Source: Saprospiraceae bacterium UBA6168 (GTDB taxonomy: Bacteria > Bacteroidota > Bacteroidia > Chitinophagales > Saprospiraceae). Taken from it: a stretch of 64,000 nt of DNA. The DNA lies in assembly GCA_002435785.1 (NCBI GenBank), contig DIUC01000024.1, positions 1-64,000 on the forward strand, written 5' to 3'. A program made the translations under genes and the position numbers. The notes beneath the pieces were generated by a model. It was not told the origin of the DNA, did no database searches, and worked only from the letters and a program-made list of their open reading frames with translations. The first letter of the stretch is position 1; each line of letters opens with the position of its first letter. Below are positions 36,398-45,465 of the stretch, in pieces.

Positions 36398-38765
36398 CCT
36401 GCTCGCACTCCTGCTCCCGCTTCCCTTTGCCACCGCCTGTGGGGTGTACTATTATGGCGAAGAGTACCGGGTCGCCCTGCTCAATCCTTACGTCATCGGG
36501 GAGGAGTGGTCGGCATTTTTTTACTCCGCAGAGCGCTTGAACCACGGCCGCCACGAAAGAAACGGCAGCGACCGACAGCGCAACTTGGCGGAATGGGCAG
36601 CCTACGCCGGCAATGGGATAACCGCTACTGATGTGAGGGCCGTGGTGTACGTCGCCAGCTATGACCAACTCCTGAACGCCATTGCCGAAGGCCCGGATGC
36701 CAATGGCCTGGGCGACAACCCCTTTTTCAAAGCCTTGATTCAAAAAGAAAAAAGGCCAGTATTGGACTACCTACTGCTCGCCAAGGAATACGAGCATTAT
36801 TCTTTTTTCGAAACGAGCGACCCTTGGACCGAAAGTTGGGGCGTTTCGGAAGAGGGGCAGTCGGTGTCGGAACTGGGTAAATTGGATGTTCAAATAAGGA
36901 TGGCCGCCAAGTTTGAGCAGGAAAAAGACCCATTCCTGCGCCGTCGCTATGCCTACCAGTTGTTGGTGATGAGTACTTATGACCAAGACGCCGTGCGCTT
37001 TGAGGCGCTTTATTCCGAGTTTTTCAAAAACAACAGGGCTTCTGCATTGAGCGATTGGGCCACGTACCACCGGGCGGCCATCGTGAAGGACGCTGCGGAG
37101 GCGAACTACCTGCTGGCCATGTCGTTCGCCCGCTGCCCGGAGAAGCGCATCGCCTGTTACCACCGGTTCAATAAATCCTTGTTGAACCAGACCTTGGCCT
37201 TTTGCAAAAACGATGCGGAGCGAGCGCTGGTGCATGGTTTGGCCACGCTCCACCATCCCGGCAAGGCATTGGATGCCGTTCAAAAAGTGTCAAAGCTCGA
37301 CCCGAAATGCCCGCTGCTGCCAGTGCTTTTGGTGCGGGAAATCAGCAAGTTGGAGGACTGGTTGCTCACTGATGAACTGACGGGCTTGGGCACTGCTTTT
37401 TCACGGGAAGAGAACGACGAGGAAAAATGGGAGTGGAACCAGGACCAATGGGCCACCTACCGGGCAGCCAACAAAAAGAAGGACCAAGCATACCTTGGGC
37501 AAGTGCGGGATTTTCTCGTGCTTTTGGCTTCGCAAAAGGGTGGGGCGCTCTCTGCCGACATGGCCAACCTCTTCGCTGGGCATTTGTACTTGATTGATAA
37601 ACAAGCAGTTAATGCGCAAAAATACCTCGCCAAAATTTCACAGAAAGCCAACGCCCGTATTGCGGAGCAACAGCTCACGGAGCAAATCCTGTTGCTGCTC
37701 AACCGGGAAAACATCGGGGATTTGGCGGTACAGGAAAAGCTGACCAGCTTGCTCCGCCGATTGAAGGTGGCCCACAAAGCCTATGAATTCGGCCACCGAG
37801 ATTTCGCTGTCCTCAACCTGCTCATCAGTGGGGAATACCAGAAAAAGGGCGACCTGCTGACGGCCTATTTTTTCAATAACCATTCGCTAGACCTGCCCAC
37901 CTTGCAGCGTTATGATTATGGAACGGCCTATTACGAACTCATCCGCTTCCTCGATTGGCAAGCTACCGAGCAAGACATTGACAAAGTGCTGGCGCTGATG
38001 GCCAAAAAGGACAAAACCAACTTTGAAGAGTACCTAACGGCTGCACCTTTACCTTCCCGAAATGCGCTGTACGACTTGCGTGGCACGACTTCGTTTCGAA
38101 AAAATGACTTGAACGAAGCACTGGCTTCCTTCGGAAAAGTGGACCAGGATTTTTGGCAAACGAAATACGAATTTGCTAATTTTTTGGTCTCCGACCCATT
38201 TGTGATGGCTAAGGATAGCCTGCACAGGGGCGAGTTTCCCGCCACCAAAACAGCCTTCGTGCAGCGGTTGATTGACTTGGAAAAGGAAGCAAAGGCCAAT
38301 CCCTCAAGCGCTGCTGATAAATATTTGGACTTGGCCACCGCTTGGCTCAATTGTACTTATCGTGGCAAAAGCTGGATGATGTTCTGCTACGGCAAATCGA
38401 GCGGCGAAGTATCCGAGGAGTGGCTTTACCACAGTTACCGTCCCCGTTCGCCGGAGATGACTGAGGTTTATTACCAGGCGAGTCGAGCGGTGGAATATTT
38501 GCAAAAAGCAAGGGCAGCGACCACGGACAAAGAACTATTGGCTAGGGCCGACTACCTGCTCTCCCGCCAACGGGCTTGGACCTACGAACTCACACCAGGT
38601 GAGCAAGCCGAATTGGATGCATTGGAGTGGAACCAAACAAGCCTGTTTTACCTAAAAAAGGAAATGTCCTACTTTGAAGATTGGGCAAATGCCTATAAAT
38701 CAACGAGTTACTATGGCGTTGTTGCTTCAGAATGTCCGGTGTTGGTGACCTATTTTGGGAAATGA
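36357..38765 (+). CDS. uncharacterised secreted helical-repeat protein
   Basis: 802 residues from ATG 36357, preferred because KSLRLLVSLLALLLPLPFATAC is a signal with a possible lipidation Cys; the frame extends 11 codons further up. The remainder is strongly alpha-helical with TPR-like spacing (for example YAYQLLVMSTYDQDAVRFEALY and ALYDLRGTTSFRKNDLNEALASF in parts). No known domain recognised. The start overlaps the preceding lipoprotein gene by 41 nt in another frame, an arrangement that argues for a stable functional pair. The final codons lie in a 38-nt direct repeat. Confidence 0.65.
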   Translation: MWTKFAKSLRLLVSLLALLLPLPFATACGVYYYGEEYRVALLNPYVIGEEWSAFFYSAERLNHGRHERNGSDRQRNLAEWAAYAGNGITATDVRAVVYVASYDQLLNAIAEGPDANGLGDNPFFKALIQKEKRPVLDYLLLAKEYEHYSFFETSDPWTESWGVSEEGQSVSELGKLDVQIRMAAKFEQEKDPFLRRRYAYQLLVMSTYDQDAVRFEALYSEFFKNNRASALSDWATYHRAAIVKDAAEANYLLAMSFARCPEKRIACYHRFNKSLLNQTLAFCKNDAERALVHGLATLHHPGKALDAVQKVSKLDPKCPLLPVLLVREISKLEDWLLTDELTGLGTAFSREENDEEKWEWNQDQWATYRAANKKKDQAYLGQVRDFLVLLASQKGGALSADMANLFAGHLYLIDKQAVNAQKYLAKISQKANARIAEQQLTEQILLLLNRENIGDLAVQEKLTSLLRRLKVAHKAYEFGHRDFAVLNLLISGEYQKKGDLLTAYFFNNHSLDLPTLQRYDYGTAYYELIRFLDWQATEQDIDKVLALMAKKDKTNFEEYLTAAPLPSRNALYDLRGTTSFRKNDLNEALASFGKVDQDFWQTKYEFANFLVSDPFVMAKDSLHRGEFPATKTAFVQRLIDLEKEAKANPSSAADKYLDLATAWLNCTYRGKSWMMFCYGKSSGEVSEEWLYHSYRPRSPEMTEVYYQASRAVEYLQKARAATTDKELLARADYLLSRQRAWTYELTPGEQAELDALEWNQTSLFYLKKEMSYFEDWANAYKSTSYYGVVASECPVLVTYFGK

Positions 38766-38850
38766 TTGACTAACTGTGTTACAACTTTTTTAGATAATTG
38801 CAACAGTGAACATGTTGGTGACCTATTTTGGGAAATGATTGACTAACTGT
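38740..38850 (+). repeat. 38-nt exact direct repeat spanning the end of the helical-repeat gene
   Basis: Positions 38740-38777 and 38813-38850 are identical over 38 nt, offset 73 nt. The first copy contains the last codons and TGA stop of the helical-repeat gene; the second is noncoding downstream sequence. It looks like a partial duplication of the gene tail. Confidence 0.9.
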
Positions 38851-38890
38851 TCGTTCACGCTATATACCTAATGATATAGGTGTAAAAAGA

Positions 38891-38926
38891 AAAAAGCCTG
38901 TCCAATTTGCTTGGACAGGCTTTTTT
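38891..38926. terminator. bidirectional Rho-independent terminator
   Basis: AAAAAGCCTGTCCAA / TTGGACAGGCTTTTT (38891-38905, 38911-38925), loop TTTGC, with A-run before and T-run after. It separates the convergent helical-repeat gene and the minus-strand BatD-like gene and should act in both directions. Confidence 0.9.
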
Positions 38927-38940
38927 ATCAAAAACGAAGT

Positions 38941-39504
38941 TCAAATCCTCGTCGTTTTCAGCTTCTTCTTGGGTGGTTGTACGGGTTCTTCCAACCGCTC
39001 TTTTGGGGCTGGCTGGGGCATTATTTCCTGGAACCCAGGGAAAGAAAAATCGAAAAAGTTTCCCCATTCAAACTGTTTGCGGTCTTGTTGGCTGGGCAGC
39101 GCCTGTTTGATGCCATCAGGATTTGGTATCACGACCACTTCCAGCGGGGCGGTTTCCAACACCTTGTCGCCAGTCCGCACATTGGCGGGCAGGATGTAGT
39201 AGGCACCAATTTCTTGGGGTTCGAGGTAGTAGGTGATGGTCATGCTTTGGGTCACGTCACCATTGATGATGCTCATGGAGGTGCTGTGGTTGGGTCCGCT
39301 CACCACTTTGAAGTGAGGGCTGAAATCTGGGGCCTCGAAGTTGCTGCCCTTAGCGTTTTCGAGGGTAAATTTCACTTCAAAGTAGTTGTTCATCAAAATA
39401 GAGTCCGTGCTAACGGTGACTGTAAACTTGGCGGGTTTATCCTGAGCGACCAAGTTGGAAAGATGGGTGAAAATGAAGATTGATAAGAAAATTGCTTTTT
39501 TCAT
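38941..39504 (-). CDS. short BatD-like protein (oxygen tolerance domain)
   Basis: 187 residues from ATG 39504 (KKAIFLSIFIFTHLSNLVAQ signal; an ATG three codons upstream is possible). The mature part matches the first Ig-like domain of BatD: VSTDSILMNNYFEVKFTLENAKGSNFEAPDF (in parts) and GDVTQSMTITYYLEPQEIGAYYILPA. Full BatD proteins are about 550-600 residues with several domains and a C-terminal membrane helix; this one has one domain and a Pro/Lys-rich tail, so it is a stand-alone short relative. Periplasmic; role unknown. Next to lptB but the BAT operon partners are absent. Confidence 0.75.
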   Translation of the reverse strand: MKKAIFLSIFIFTHLSNLVAQDKPAKFTVTVSTDSILMNNYFEVKFTLENAKGSNFEAPDFSPHFKVVSGPNHSTSMSIINGDVTQSMTITYYLEPQEIGAYYILPANVRTGDKVLETAPLEVVVIPNPDGIKQALPSQQDRKQFEWGNFFDFSFPGFQEIMPQPAPKERLEEPVQPPKKKLKTTRI

Positions 39505-39594
39505 AAAATTCATTTTTGAGTTTGTGAAAGTCAAGAAATATAATGCGTTTTCAAAAAGTTGGTTGCATGGAGCCTACAATTTTTCATCGTGGCT

Positions 39595-40335
39595 TCACTC
39601 TGCCAACACCTTTCTTTTCAGTTCAAAGCTCATGCCCAGGTACAACCGCCGGACTTGCTCGTCCGCAGCCAATTCCTCAGCGGTCCCATCCCGGAGGATG
39701 GCACCATCGTACATCAGGTAGGCCCGGTCGGTGATGGAGAGGGTTTCCTGGACGTTGTGGTCGGTAATCAAGATACCGATGTTGCGGGCTTTGAGCTTGA
39801 AAACGATGCCCTGGATGTCTTCCACGGCAATGGGGTCAATGCCAGCGAACGGCTCATCTAAGAGGATGAAGTTGGGATTGCTGGCCAGTGCACGTGCAAT
39901 TTCGGTGCGGCGTCGTTCCCCACCGGAGAGGGTGTCGCCTTTGTTTTTCCGTACTTTGTGCAGGCCAAATTCATCGAGCAATGATTCCAATTTGGCAGCT
40001 TGCTCCTCCTTCGTTAGCGCCATCATTTCCAGCACAGCCTTGATGTTGTCTTCCACCGACAATTTTCGGAACACCGATGGCTCTTGTGGCAGATAACCAA
40101 TGCCACGCCTCGCCCTTTTGTACATGGGCAGGGAAGTGATGTCCTCGTTTTCCAAAAACACACTGCCTTCGTTGGGCTTGATGAAGCCGACCACCATGTA
40201 GAAAGTGGTCGTTTTGCCAGCACCGTTTGGGCCTAACAGCCCGACGATTTCCCCTTGGTTCACGTTCAGCGACACGTGATTGGCCACGGTTCTTGACCCG
40301 TAAGATTTGACTAAGTTTTCTGTGCGTAAAATCAT
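39595..40335 (-). CDS. lptB: LPS export ABC transporter ATP-binding protein
   Basis: 246-residue cytoplasmic ATPase that powers extraction of lipopolysaccharide from the inner membrane with LptF/LptG. Walker A GPNGAGKTT (35-43), Q-loop region GYLPQEPSVFRKLSV (about 88-102), signature LSGGERRRTEIARAL, Walker B FILLDEPFAGIDP and the switch His in ITDHNVQETL are intact. Length and the LptB-characteristic SVFRKLSVEDNI block leave little doubt. No lptA, lptC or kds gene is adjacent. A BatD-like gene follows on the same strand, 90 nt downstream. Confidence 0.95.
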   Translation of the reverse strand: MILRTENLVKSYGSRTVANHVSLNVNQGEIVGLLGPNGAGKTTTFYMVVGFIKPNEGSVFLENEDITSLPMYKRARRGIGYLPQEPSVFRKLSVEDNIKAVLEMMALTKEEQAAKLESLLDEFGLHKVRKNKGDTLSGGERRRTEIARALASNPNFILLDEPFAGIDPIAVEDIQGIVFKLKARNIGILITDHNVQETLSITDRAYLMYDGAILRDGTAEELAADEQVRRLYLGMSFELKRKVLAE

Positions 40336-40634
40336 GGTTCAAAGTTCTGAACTAAAACGAAAGTTCTGGGAAAAATTGGGCCTCTTTGTTTTTTCCTAAC
40401 CGATTGGAAAAAGGCACTGGGGGCAAAAAGTAAAAAATCGGTCATAATTCATCAAAACGCTGCATTTTTCTTAAAAAATAGGAGCTGGAGACAATTTCTA
40501 AATTTAGAACCCATCTAAATAAGTTGGTCGTTTTTAAAAACTTGATAAAAAAATAGTTCGGCTATTATCTTTGCCCCGAATTAAAAAATCAAGTTGAGCT
40601 TTTGTCAAGAATAGAAGACCACAACCTTGCAAAG
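40336..40634. other. divergent intergenic region between lptB and actA
   Basis: About 300 nt holding the predicted act-operon promoter at 40542-40573. The stretch 40430-40560 is AT-rich. No coding region, tRNA or recognised riboswitch was seen. Confidence 0.5.
40542..40573 (+). promoter_or_regulatory. predicted Bacteroidota promoter of the act-cox respiratory operon
   Basis: TTG (40542-40544) - 21 nt - TATCTTTG (40566-40573), an exact TAnnTTTG -7 box followed by CCCCG. Transcription would start near 40580, giving a ~55-nt leader before the actA ATG. No other clear promoter was seen until 56420, so it probably drives actABCDEF and the cox genes. Confidence 0.6.
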
Positions 40635-42065
40635 ATGATATACAAACGACTGAATCACAGCATTTTACTTCTCCTTTTCACATTTATTGTTTCCTCGCTG
40701 TTTGCGCAAGACAAAGCCGCTGTGGAAGCTGGCAAGGCGCTTTTCAAGAACAACTGTGCCTCTTGCCACAACAAAAACATGAAGGACAAGCTCACAGGGC
40801 CTGCCCTTGCTGGTACAGAGGAGCGTTGGAGTGCCTTTCCTCAATCTGACCTTTACGGCTGGATACGGAACTCACAGGCATTAATCAGCAAAGGCCACCC
40901 ACGGGCTGTGCAAATCTACAACGAGTACAACAAGGTGGCGATGACTGCCTTTCCGAGTCTTACGGATGCAGACATTGCGAACATCTTGGCGTACATTAAT
41001 TGCACAGCAGCAGGGAATTGCCCGGGGGATGCGCCTGCTGTGGCGGTTACTGGGGGCGGCGGTGCTGGCGCTCAACCAAAAGGCAACAACAATTTACTGT
41101 ACGCCCTTCTCTTCGTCATTTTGGCATTGTTGGCCGTCATCCTCGCACGGATTATATCCAACCTGAACCATATTGCAGCAGTCCGGGAGTTTGGCGCAGC
41201 AGCTCCTCCTCGCAAAACGCTTGCAGAAACGCTTACGAGCAAAGGTGTTGTGAGCTTCGCAATATTCGCAGCCATCCTTTTTGGGGGTTATTTCACGGTT
41301 CGCAACGCCATCAACTTGGGTCGTCAACAAGGCTACCAGCCGGAGCAGCCCATCAAGTTTTCTCACACCACCCACTCCGGTGTACATAAAATTGATTGCC
41401 AATATTGCCATGACGGTGCCCGCCGCAGCAAGCAGAGCGTAATACCTGCTGCCAATACCTGTATGAATTGCCACAAGGCCATCAAGGTAGGCTCGCAATA
41501 TGGAACAGCGGAATTGACAAAGATTTACGCTTCCATCGGCTACGACCCCAAGGGCGACACTATGATTGCGAATTACGACCAGAAAACGGACAAGGAAATC
41601 GAGGCCATTTACAAAGGCTGGATTTCTGACAACTACATTCAAGAGAAGAACAAGATGGACGCCGAAGGCGAGGCACTGCTTGCTTCACAATGGGACGGCA
41701 TAGTTGCTGCCCTCACCGACAAGAAAACGGGCGACACTAAAATCCAAGGCCCGATAGAATGGGTACGCATACACAATTTGGCCGACCACGTCTATTTCAA
41801 CCACGCCCAGCACGTAACAGTGGGCAAAGTGGCTTGTCAAACCTGCCACGGGAAGGTGGAGGAAATGGATGAGGTGAAGCAGTACAGCCCGCTCTCCATG
41901 GGCTGGTGTATCAATTGCCACCGGGAAACAGAAGTCAAATTTGCCGACAACAAATACTACGACAACTACTACGAAATGTACCACAAGCAAATCGAGGGCA
42001 AACAGCGTAGCAAAGTTACGGTGGAAGATATTGGAGGTACGGAATGTCAGAAGTGCCACTATTAA
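40635..42065 (+). CDS. actA: alternative complex III subunit ActA, multiheme cytochrome c
   Basis: 476 residues from ATG 40635 (an upstream TTG at 40602 is less likely). Signal/anchor to about residue 24, then a cytochrome c domain with CASCH (41-45), a transmembrane helix (about 155-175), a second helix (about 200-222), and the ActA multiheme domain with CQYCH, CMNCH, CQTCH, CINCH and CQKCH between about 254 and 475. That is six CxxCH sites; the core ActA is described as pentaheme, so the N-terminal domain adds one. It passes electrons from the quinol-oxidising core to downstream cytochromes. First gene of the respiratory operon. Confidence 0.95.
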   Translation: MIYKRLNHSILLLLFTFIVSSLFAQDKAAVEAGKALFKNNCASCHNKNMKDKLTGPALAGTEERWSAFPQSDLYGWIRNSQALISKGHPRAVQIYNEYNKVAMTAFPSLTDADIANILAYINCTAAGNCPGDAPAVAVTGGGGAGAQPKGNNNLLYALLFVILALLAVILARIISNLNHIAAVREFGAAAPPRKTLAETLTSKGVVSFAIFAAILFGGYFTVRNAINLGRQQGYQPEQPIKFSHTTHSGVHKIDCQYCHDGARRSKQSVIPAANTCMNCHKAIKVGSQYGTAELTKIYASIGYDPKGDTMIANYDQKTDKEIEAIYKGWISDNYIQEKNKMDAEGEALLASQWDGIVAALTDKKTGDTKIQGPIEWVRIHNLADHVYFNHAQHVTVGKVACQTCHGKVEEMDEVKQYSPLSMGWCINCHRETEVKFADNKYYDNYYEMYHKQIEGKQRSKVTVEDIGGTECQKCHY

Positions 42066-42166
42066 GGTGGGAAAGGGTTCATGGGTTTATGGTTTTGAGT
42101 TCATCTCAATCCTTGAATCCCTGAAAATCTAAAATCCTTTGTTTAAAACAGCATTTCAAATCAAAG

Positions 42167-45100
42167 ATGAAAAATCAAAGCAAGAATACGGAAGTCTGGA
42201 TAGGGGTTGAGCATTTGGAGCAAGACCCGATTTTTTTGGAGTCCATCCATCGTGAGTTCAGCAATGCCCCGGCACTGGCGCATGAAGATGCGCTCAATGT
42301 GGGTTCTTCAAGGCGTGACTTTTTGAAATACCTGGGGTTTAGCGTAGGTGCTGCCACATTGGCTGCGAGCTGCGATATTCCAGTTAAAAAGGCGCTACCT
42401 TATGTTGTCAAGCCAGATACTATTGTCCCCGGCGTGGCCACCTACTACGCATCTTCGTATGTAAACGGTGGCGATTACTGCCCCGTGTTGGTAAAGACCC
42501 GTGAAGGACGCCCCATAAAAGTAGAGGGCAACACCATGTCCTCCATTACAAAGGGTGGCACCGATGCCCGTGTTCAAGCGAGCGTGCTTAGCCTTTATGA
42601 CACCAACCGCTACCAATCCGCCATGAAAAGCGATGGGGGCAAGTGGTCAAAAATCAGTTGGGACGACCTTGACAAGGAGGTAGGCGCAAAATTGGCCGCC
42701 GGTTCCGTCAAGGTCATCACGCCCACCATCCTCAGCCCCACAGCCAAGAAGGCACTGGGTGAGTTTCTTGCCAAATATCCTGGCTCAACGGTAGTTACTT
42801 ACGATGCCGTTTCCAGTTCTGCACAGTTGCAAGCCAACGAAACTTGCTATGGCAAAAAAGCCATTCCAAACTATATGTTCGACAAGGCCAATGTGATTGT
42901 CAGCTTTGGCGCTGACTTCCTCGGCACTTGGATTAGCCCAACGGAATACGCCAGGCAATACGCCGAGACCCGCCGAATCAACGAGGTCAGCAAGGCAAAA
43001 ATGTCCCGCCATATTCAAGTGGAAAGTGGCATGACCTTGACGGGTTCCAATGCTGACCACCGGGTGCTGGTGCGTCCTTCGGAAATGGGCGCAGCCATTG
43101 CTACACTTCACAATGCCATTGCCGCCAAGACAGGTGGAGCATCAGTTTCCGCACCCAAAGTCAACGACAAAGCGGCTGCTGCATTGGCAAAAGTAGCAGA
43201 CCAACTTGTGGCTAACGTTGGTAAGAGCCTGGTGGTTTGCGGCACCAACAATGTTGGAGAGCAAACTTTGGTGAATGCCATCAACAATATGCTGGACAGT
43301 TGGGGCAATACCATGACCTTCTCCAATGCCTCCCTGCAACGCCAAGGCATTGATGGCCAGGTTCAAGGCTTAATTCGTGAGATGAACGCAGGTTCAGTGG
43401 GCACTGTCATCGTTTGGGGCGCAAACCCAGCCTTTGACCTCCCAAACAGCGCCGCATTTGCGGAGGCTTTCGCAAAAGTGAAAACGAAAGTATCCTTCAA
43501 CGTAACACCGGACGAAACAACGGCACTCTGTGACTATATCGCACCATCGCACCATTGGCTGGAAAGCTGGGGAGATGCCGAACCAAAAGAAGGCCATTTC
43601 AGCTTGATGCAACCAACCATTGCTCCAATATTCAATACCCGCCAAGCGGAAGAGACTTTGTTGCGGTGGTCAGGTAGCCAAAATTTCAACCCGAATGCAG
43701 AGCAACCTTACTATGAATATTTGAATGCCAACTGGCAGTCGAGCTTTTTCAGCCGCCAGCGGAACTTTGCCACTTTCCAAGCTTTCTGGGACAGTGTCTT
43801 GCATGATGGTGTCTTCGAAGCGCCAGCACCTGTTGTAACGGAGTTCGGATGGAATGGCAACGTGAATGACGCAGCCGCCAAAATCACAAAACCAGGCCCG
43901 GATGGCCTTGAAATCACCTTTTTCGAGACCGTCAACTTGGGTGCAGGGCAGTACGCCGACAACCCTTGGTTGCAGGAAATGCCAGACCCGATAACCCGCT
44001 GTGTTTGGGGCAATTACCTTCAGATTCCTATCGAGTTTGACGGCAACCGCCGCTTCGATGGGGTAGGTCCATTCAAAGGTTTGAACAACAAGGAAGCCTA
44101 CAAAGAGGCAGACAAAATAAAATTGACAATCGGTGGAACAGAGCAAACTGTCACCTGTGTGCGTCAGTTTGGCCAAAAAATGGACACCATTAGCTTGGCA
44201 TTGGGCTATGGCCGTAAGGTGTCCGGTGCGGCTGGCCGCAATATCGGTGTGAACGTTTATCCTTGGTTGAGCATTGACGCTGATGGCAATACGCAATACT
44301 TTGCTGCTGTGTCCAATGTATCAGGAAAAGTTGGCACTGATGAGTACGCCAGCGTCCAATACCACCATACGATGGGGGTAACGGGTGAGGCGAAGGGACA
44401 CGAAGGCAAAGTCAACGTGGACGAAATCGCCTTGATGACCATCGGCAAGGGCTTCCAAGGTTCGTTGACCGAGCGCTCCGTCATCAGCCGTACCAATCTT
44501 AGTGAGCTTGGTGGCTATGTGAAGGAATTGAACAAGAAAAGGGAAGGCTTTGAAGCATTGAACCAGAAAACGCTTTACCCTTACGACCAATTCGTTGCAG
44601 AAAAATACAGCCAAGGCCACCATTGGGGCTTGCATATTGACCTCAATTCCTGCACGGGCTGCGGTGCTTGCCAAGTTGCTTGCATTGCCGAAAACAACGT
44701 ACCTGTCGTTGGTAAACATGAGGTTTATCGCCACCACGAAATGACCTGGTTGCGGATTGACCGCTACTTCTTCGGGGATTACGAAAACCCGAACGTCGTC
44801 TATCAGCCGATGATGTGCCAGCATTGCGACAACGCTCCTTGTGAGAACGTTTGCCCAGTGTCCGCTACCAACCACAGTTCGGAGGGCTTGAACCAAATGG
44901 CCTATAACCGTTGCATCGGCACCCGCTATTGCGCCAACAACTGCCCGTACAAAGTTCGCCGCTTCAACTGGATGGACTATACGACTGCCGACCTCTTCCC
45001 CGTGAATGAGCATGGCCCAGAGCCATTCGTTCCTTACGACGGAGAGGTGCCATTTTACGCTGACAACCTCACCCGCATGGTGCTGAACCCTGACGTAACG

Positions 45101-45397
45101 GTTCGGGTACGTGGTGTGATGGAGAAATGCAGCTTCTGTGTGCAGCGTATCCAGGAAGGCAAGTTGACCGCCAAGACGGAAGGCCGTGCCCTGCGGGATG
45201 GCGATGTGAAGTCCGCCTGCCAAACTGCTTGCCCGACCGGTGCCATTGTCTTTGGCGACACCAACGACAAAAATTCGGAAATTGCAAAGCGTTACCAAAA
45301 TGAGTTGAACTACATCGTACTGGAGGAGGTGAATACCCGTCCATCGGTGCAGTACACCACGAGGGTGACTAATCGGGACGAGGCTTTGGTGAGCTAA
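42167..45397 (+). CDS. actB: alternative complex III subunit ActB, iron-sulfur protein with extended Tat signal
   Basis: 1076 residues. Extended Tat-type N-terminus with SSRRDFLKYLGF (48-58) and AASC (Cys69, possible lipidation). Residues ~75-800 resemble a molybdopterin oxidoreductase but in ACIII this domain carries no molybdenum. The C-terminal part has the ferredoxin-like Cys blocks CTGCGACQVAC (~829), CQHCDNAPCENVCP (~885), CIGTRYCANNCPYKVRR (~914) and CSFCVQRI...CQTACPTG (~988-1025), for three [4Fe-4S] plus one [3Fe-4S] in known complexes. Acts on the periplasmic side, relaying electrons to ActA. Confidence 0.96.
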   Translation: MKNQSKNTEVWIGVEHLEQDPIFLESIHREFSNAPALAHEDALNVGSSRRDFLKYLGFSVGAATLAASCDIPVKKALPYVVKPDTIVPGVATYYASSYVNGGDYCPVLVKTREGRPIKVEGNTMSSITKGGTDARVQASVLSLYDTNRYQSAMKSDGGKWSKISWDDLDKEVGAKLAAGSVKVITPTILSPTAKKALGEFLAKYPGSTVVTYDAVSSSAQLQANETCYGKKAIPNYMFDKANVIVSFGADFLGTWISPTEYARQYAETRRINEVSKAKMSRHIQVESGMTLTGSNADHRVLVRPSEMGAAIATLHNAIAAKTGGASVSAPKVNDKAAAALAKVADQLVANVGKSLVVCGTNNVGEQTLVNAINNMLDSWGNTMTFSNASLQRQGIDGQVQGLIREMNAGSVGTVIVWGANPAFDLPNSAAFAEAFAKVKTKVSFNVTPDETTALCDYIAPSHHWLESWGDAEPKEGHFSLMQPTIAPIFNTRQAEETLLRWSGSQNFNPNAEQPYYEYLNANWQSSFFSRQRNFATFQAFWDSVLHDGVFEAPAPVVTEFGWNGNVNDAAAKITKPGPDGLEITFFETVNLGAGQYADNPWLQEMPDPITRCVWGNYLQIPIEFDGNRRFDGVGPFKGLNNKEAYKEADKIKLTIGGTEQTVTCVRQFGQKMDTISLALGYGRKVSGAAGRNIGVNVYPWLSIDADGNTQYFAAVSNVSGKVGTDEYASVQYHHTMGVTGEAKGHEGKVNVDEIALMTIGKGFQGSLTERSVISRTNLSELGGYVKELNKKREGFEALNQKTLYPYDQFVAEKYSQGHHWGLHIDLNSCTGCGACQVACIAENNVPVVGKHEVYRHHEMTWLRIDRYFFGDYENPNVVYQPMMCQHCDNAPCENVCPVSATNHSSEGLNQMAYNRCIGTRYCANNCPYKVRRFNWMDYTTADLFPVNEHGPEPFVPYDGEVPFYADNLTRMVLNPDVTVRVRGVMEKCSFCVQRIQEGKLTAKTEGRALRDGDVKSACQTACPTGAIVFGDTNDKNSEIAKRYQNELNYIVLEEVNTRPSVQYTTRVTNRDEALVS

Positions 45398-45465
45398 AAA
45401 GAAAGAATCATTTTTAAAAATAGCTGATTGAGCTTCCCGGAAGGGGTTCAAGAAATTGAAAAAAT

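Noticed and set aside
42167..45397. Molybdopterin oxidoreductase such as formate dehydrogenase or polysulfide reductase
   Set aside because: Flanking ActA, ActC-F genes and the extended Tat signal plus four Fe-S Cys blocks identify the ActB subunit of alternative complex III, which carries no molybdenum cofactor.
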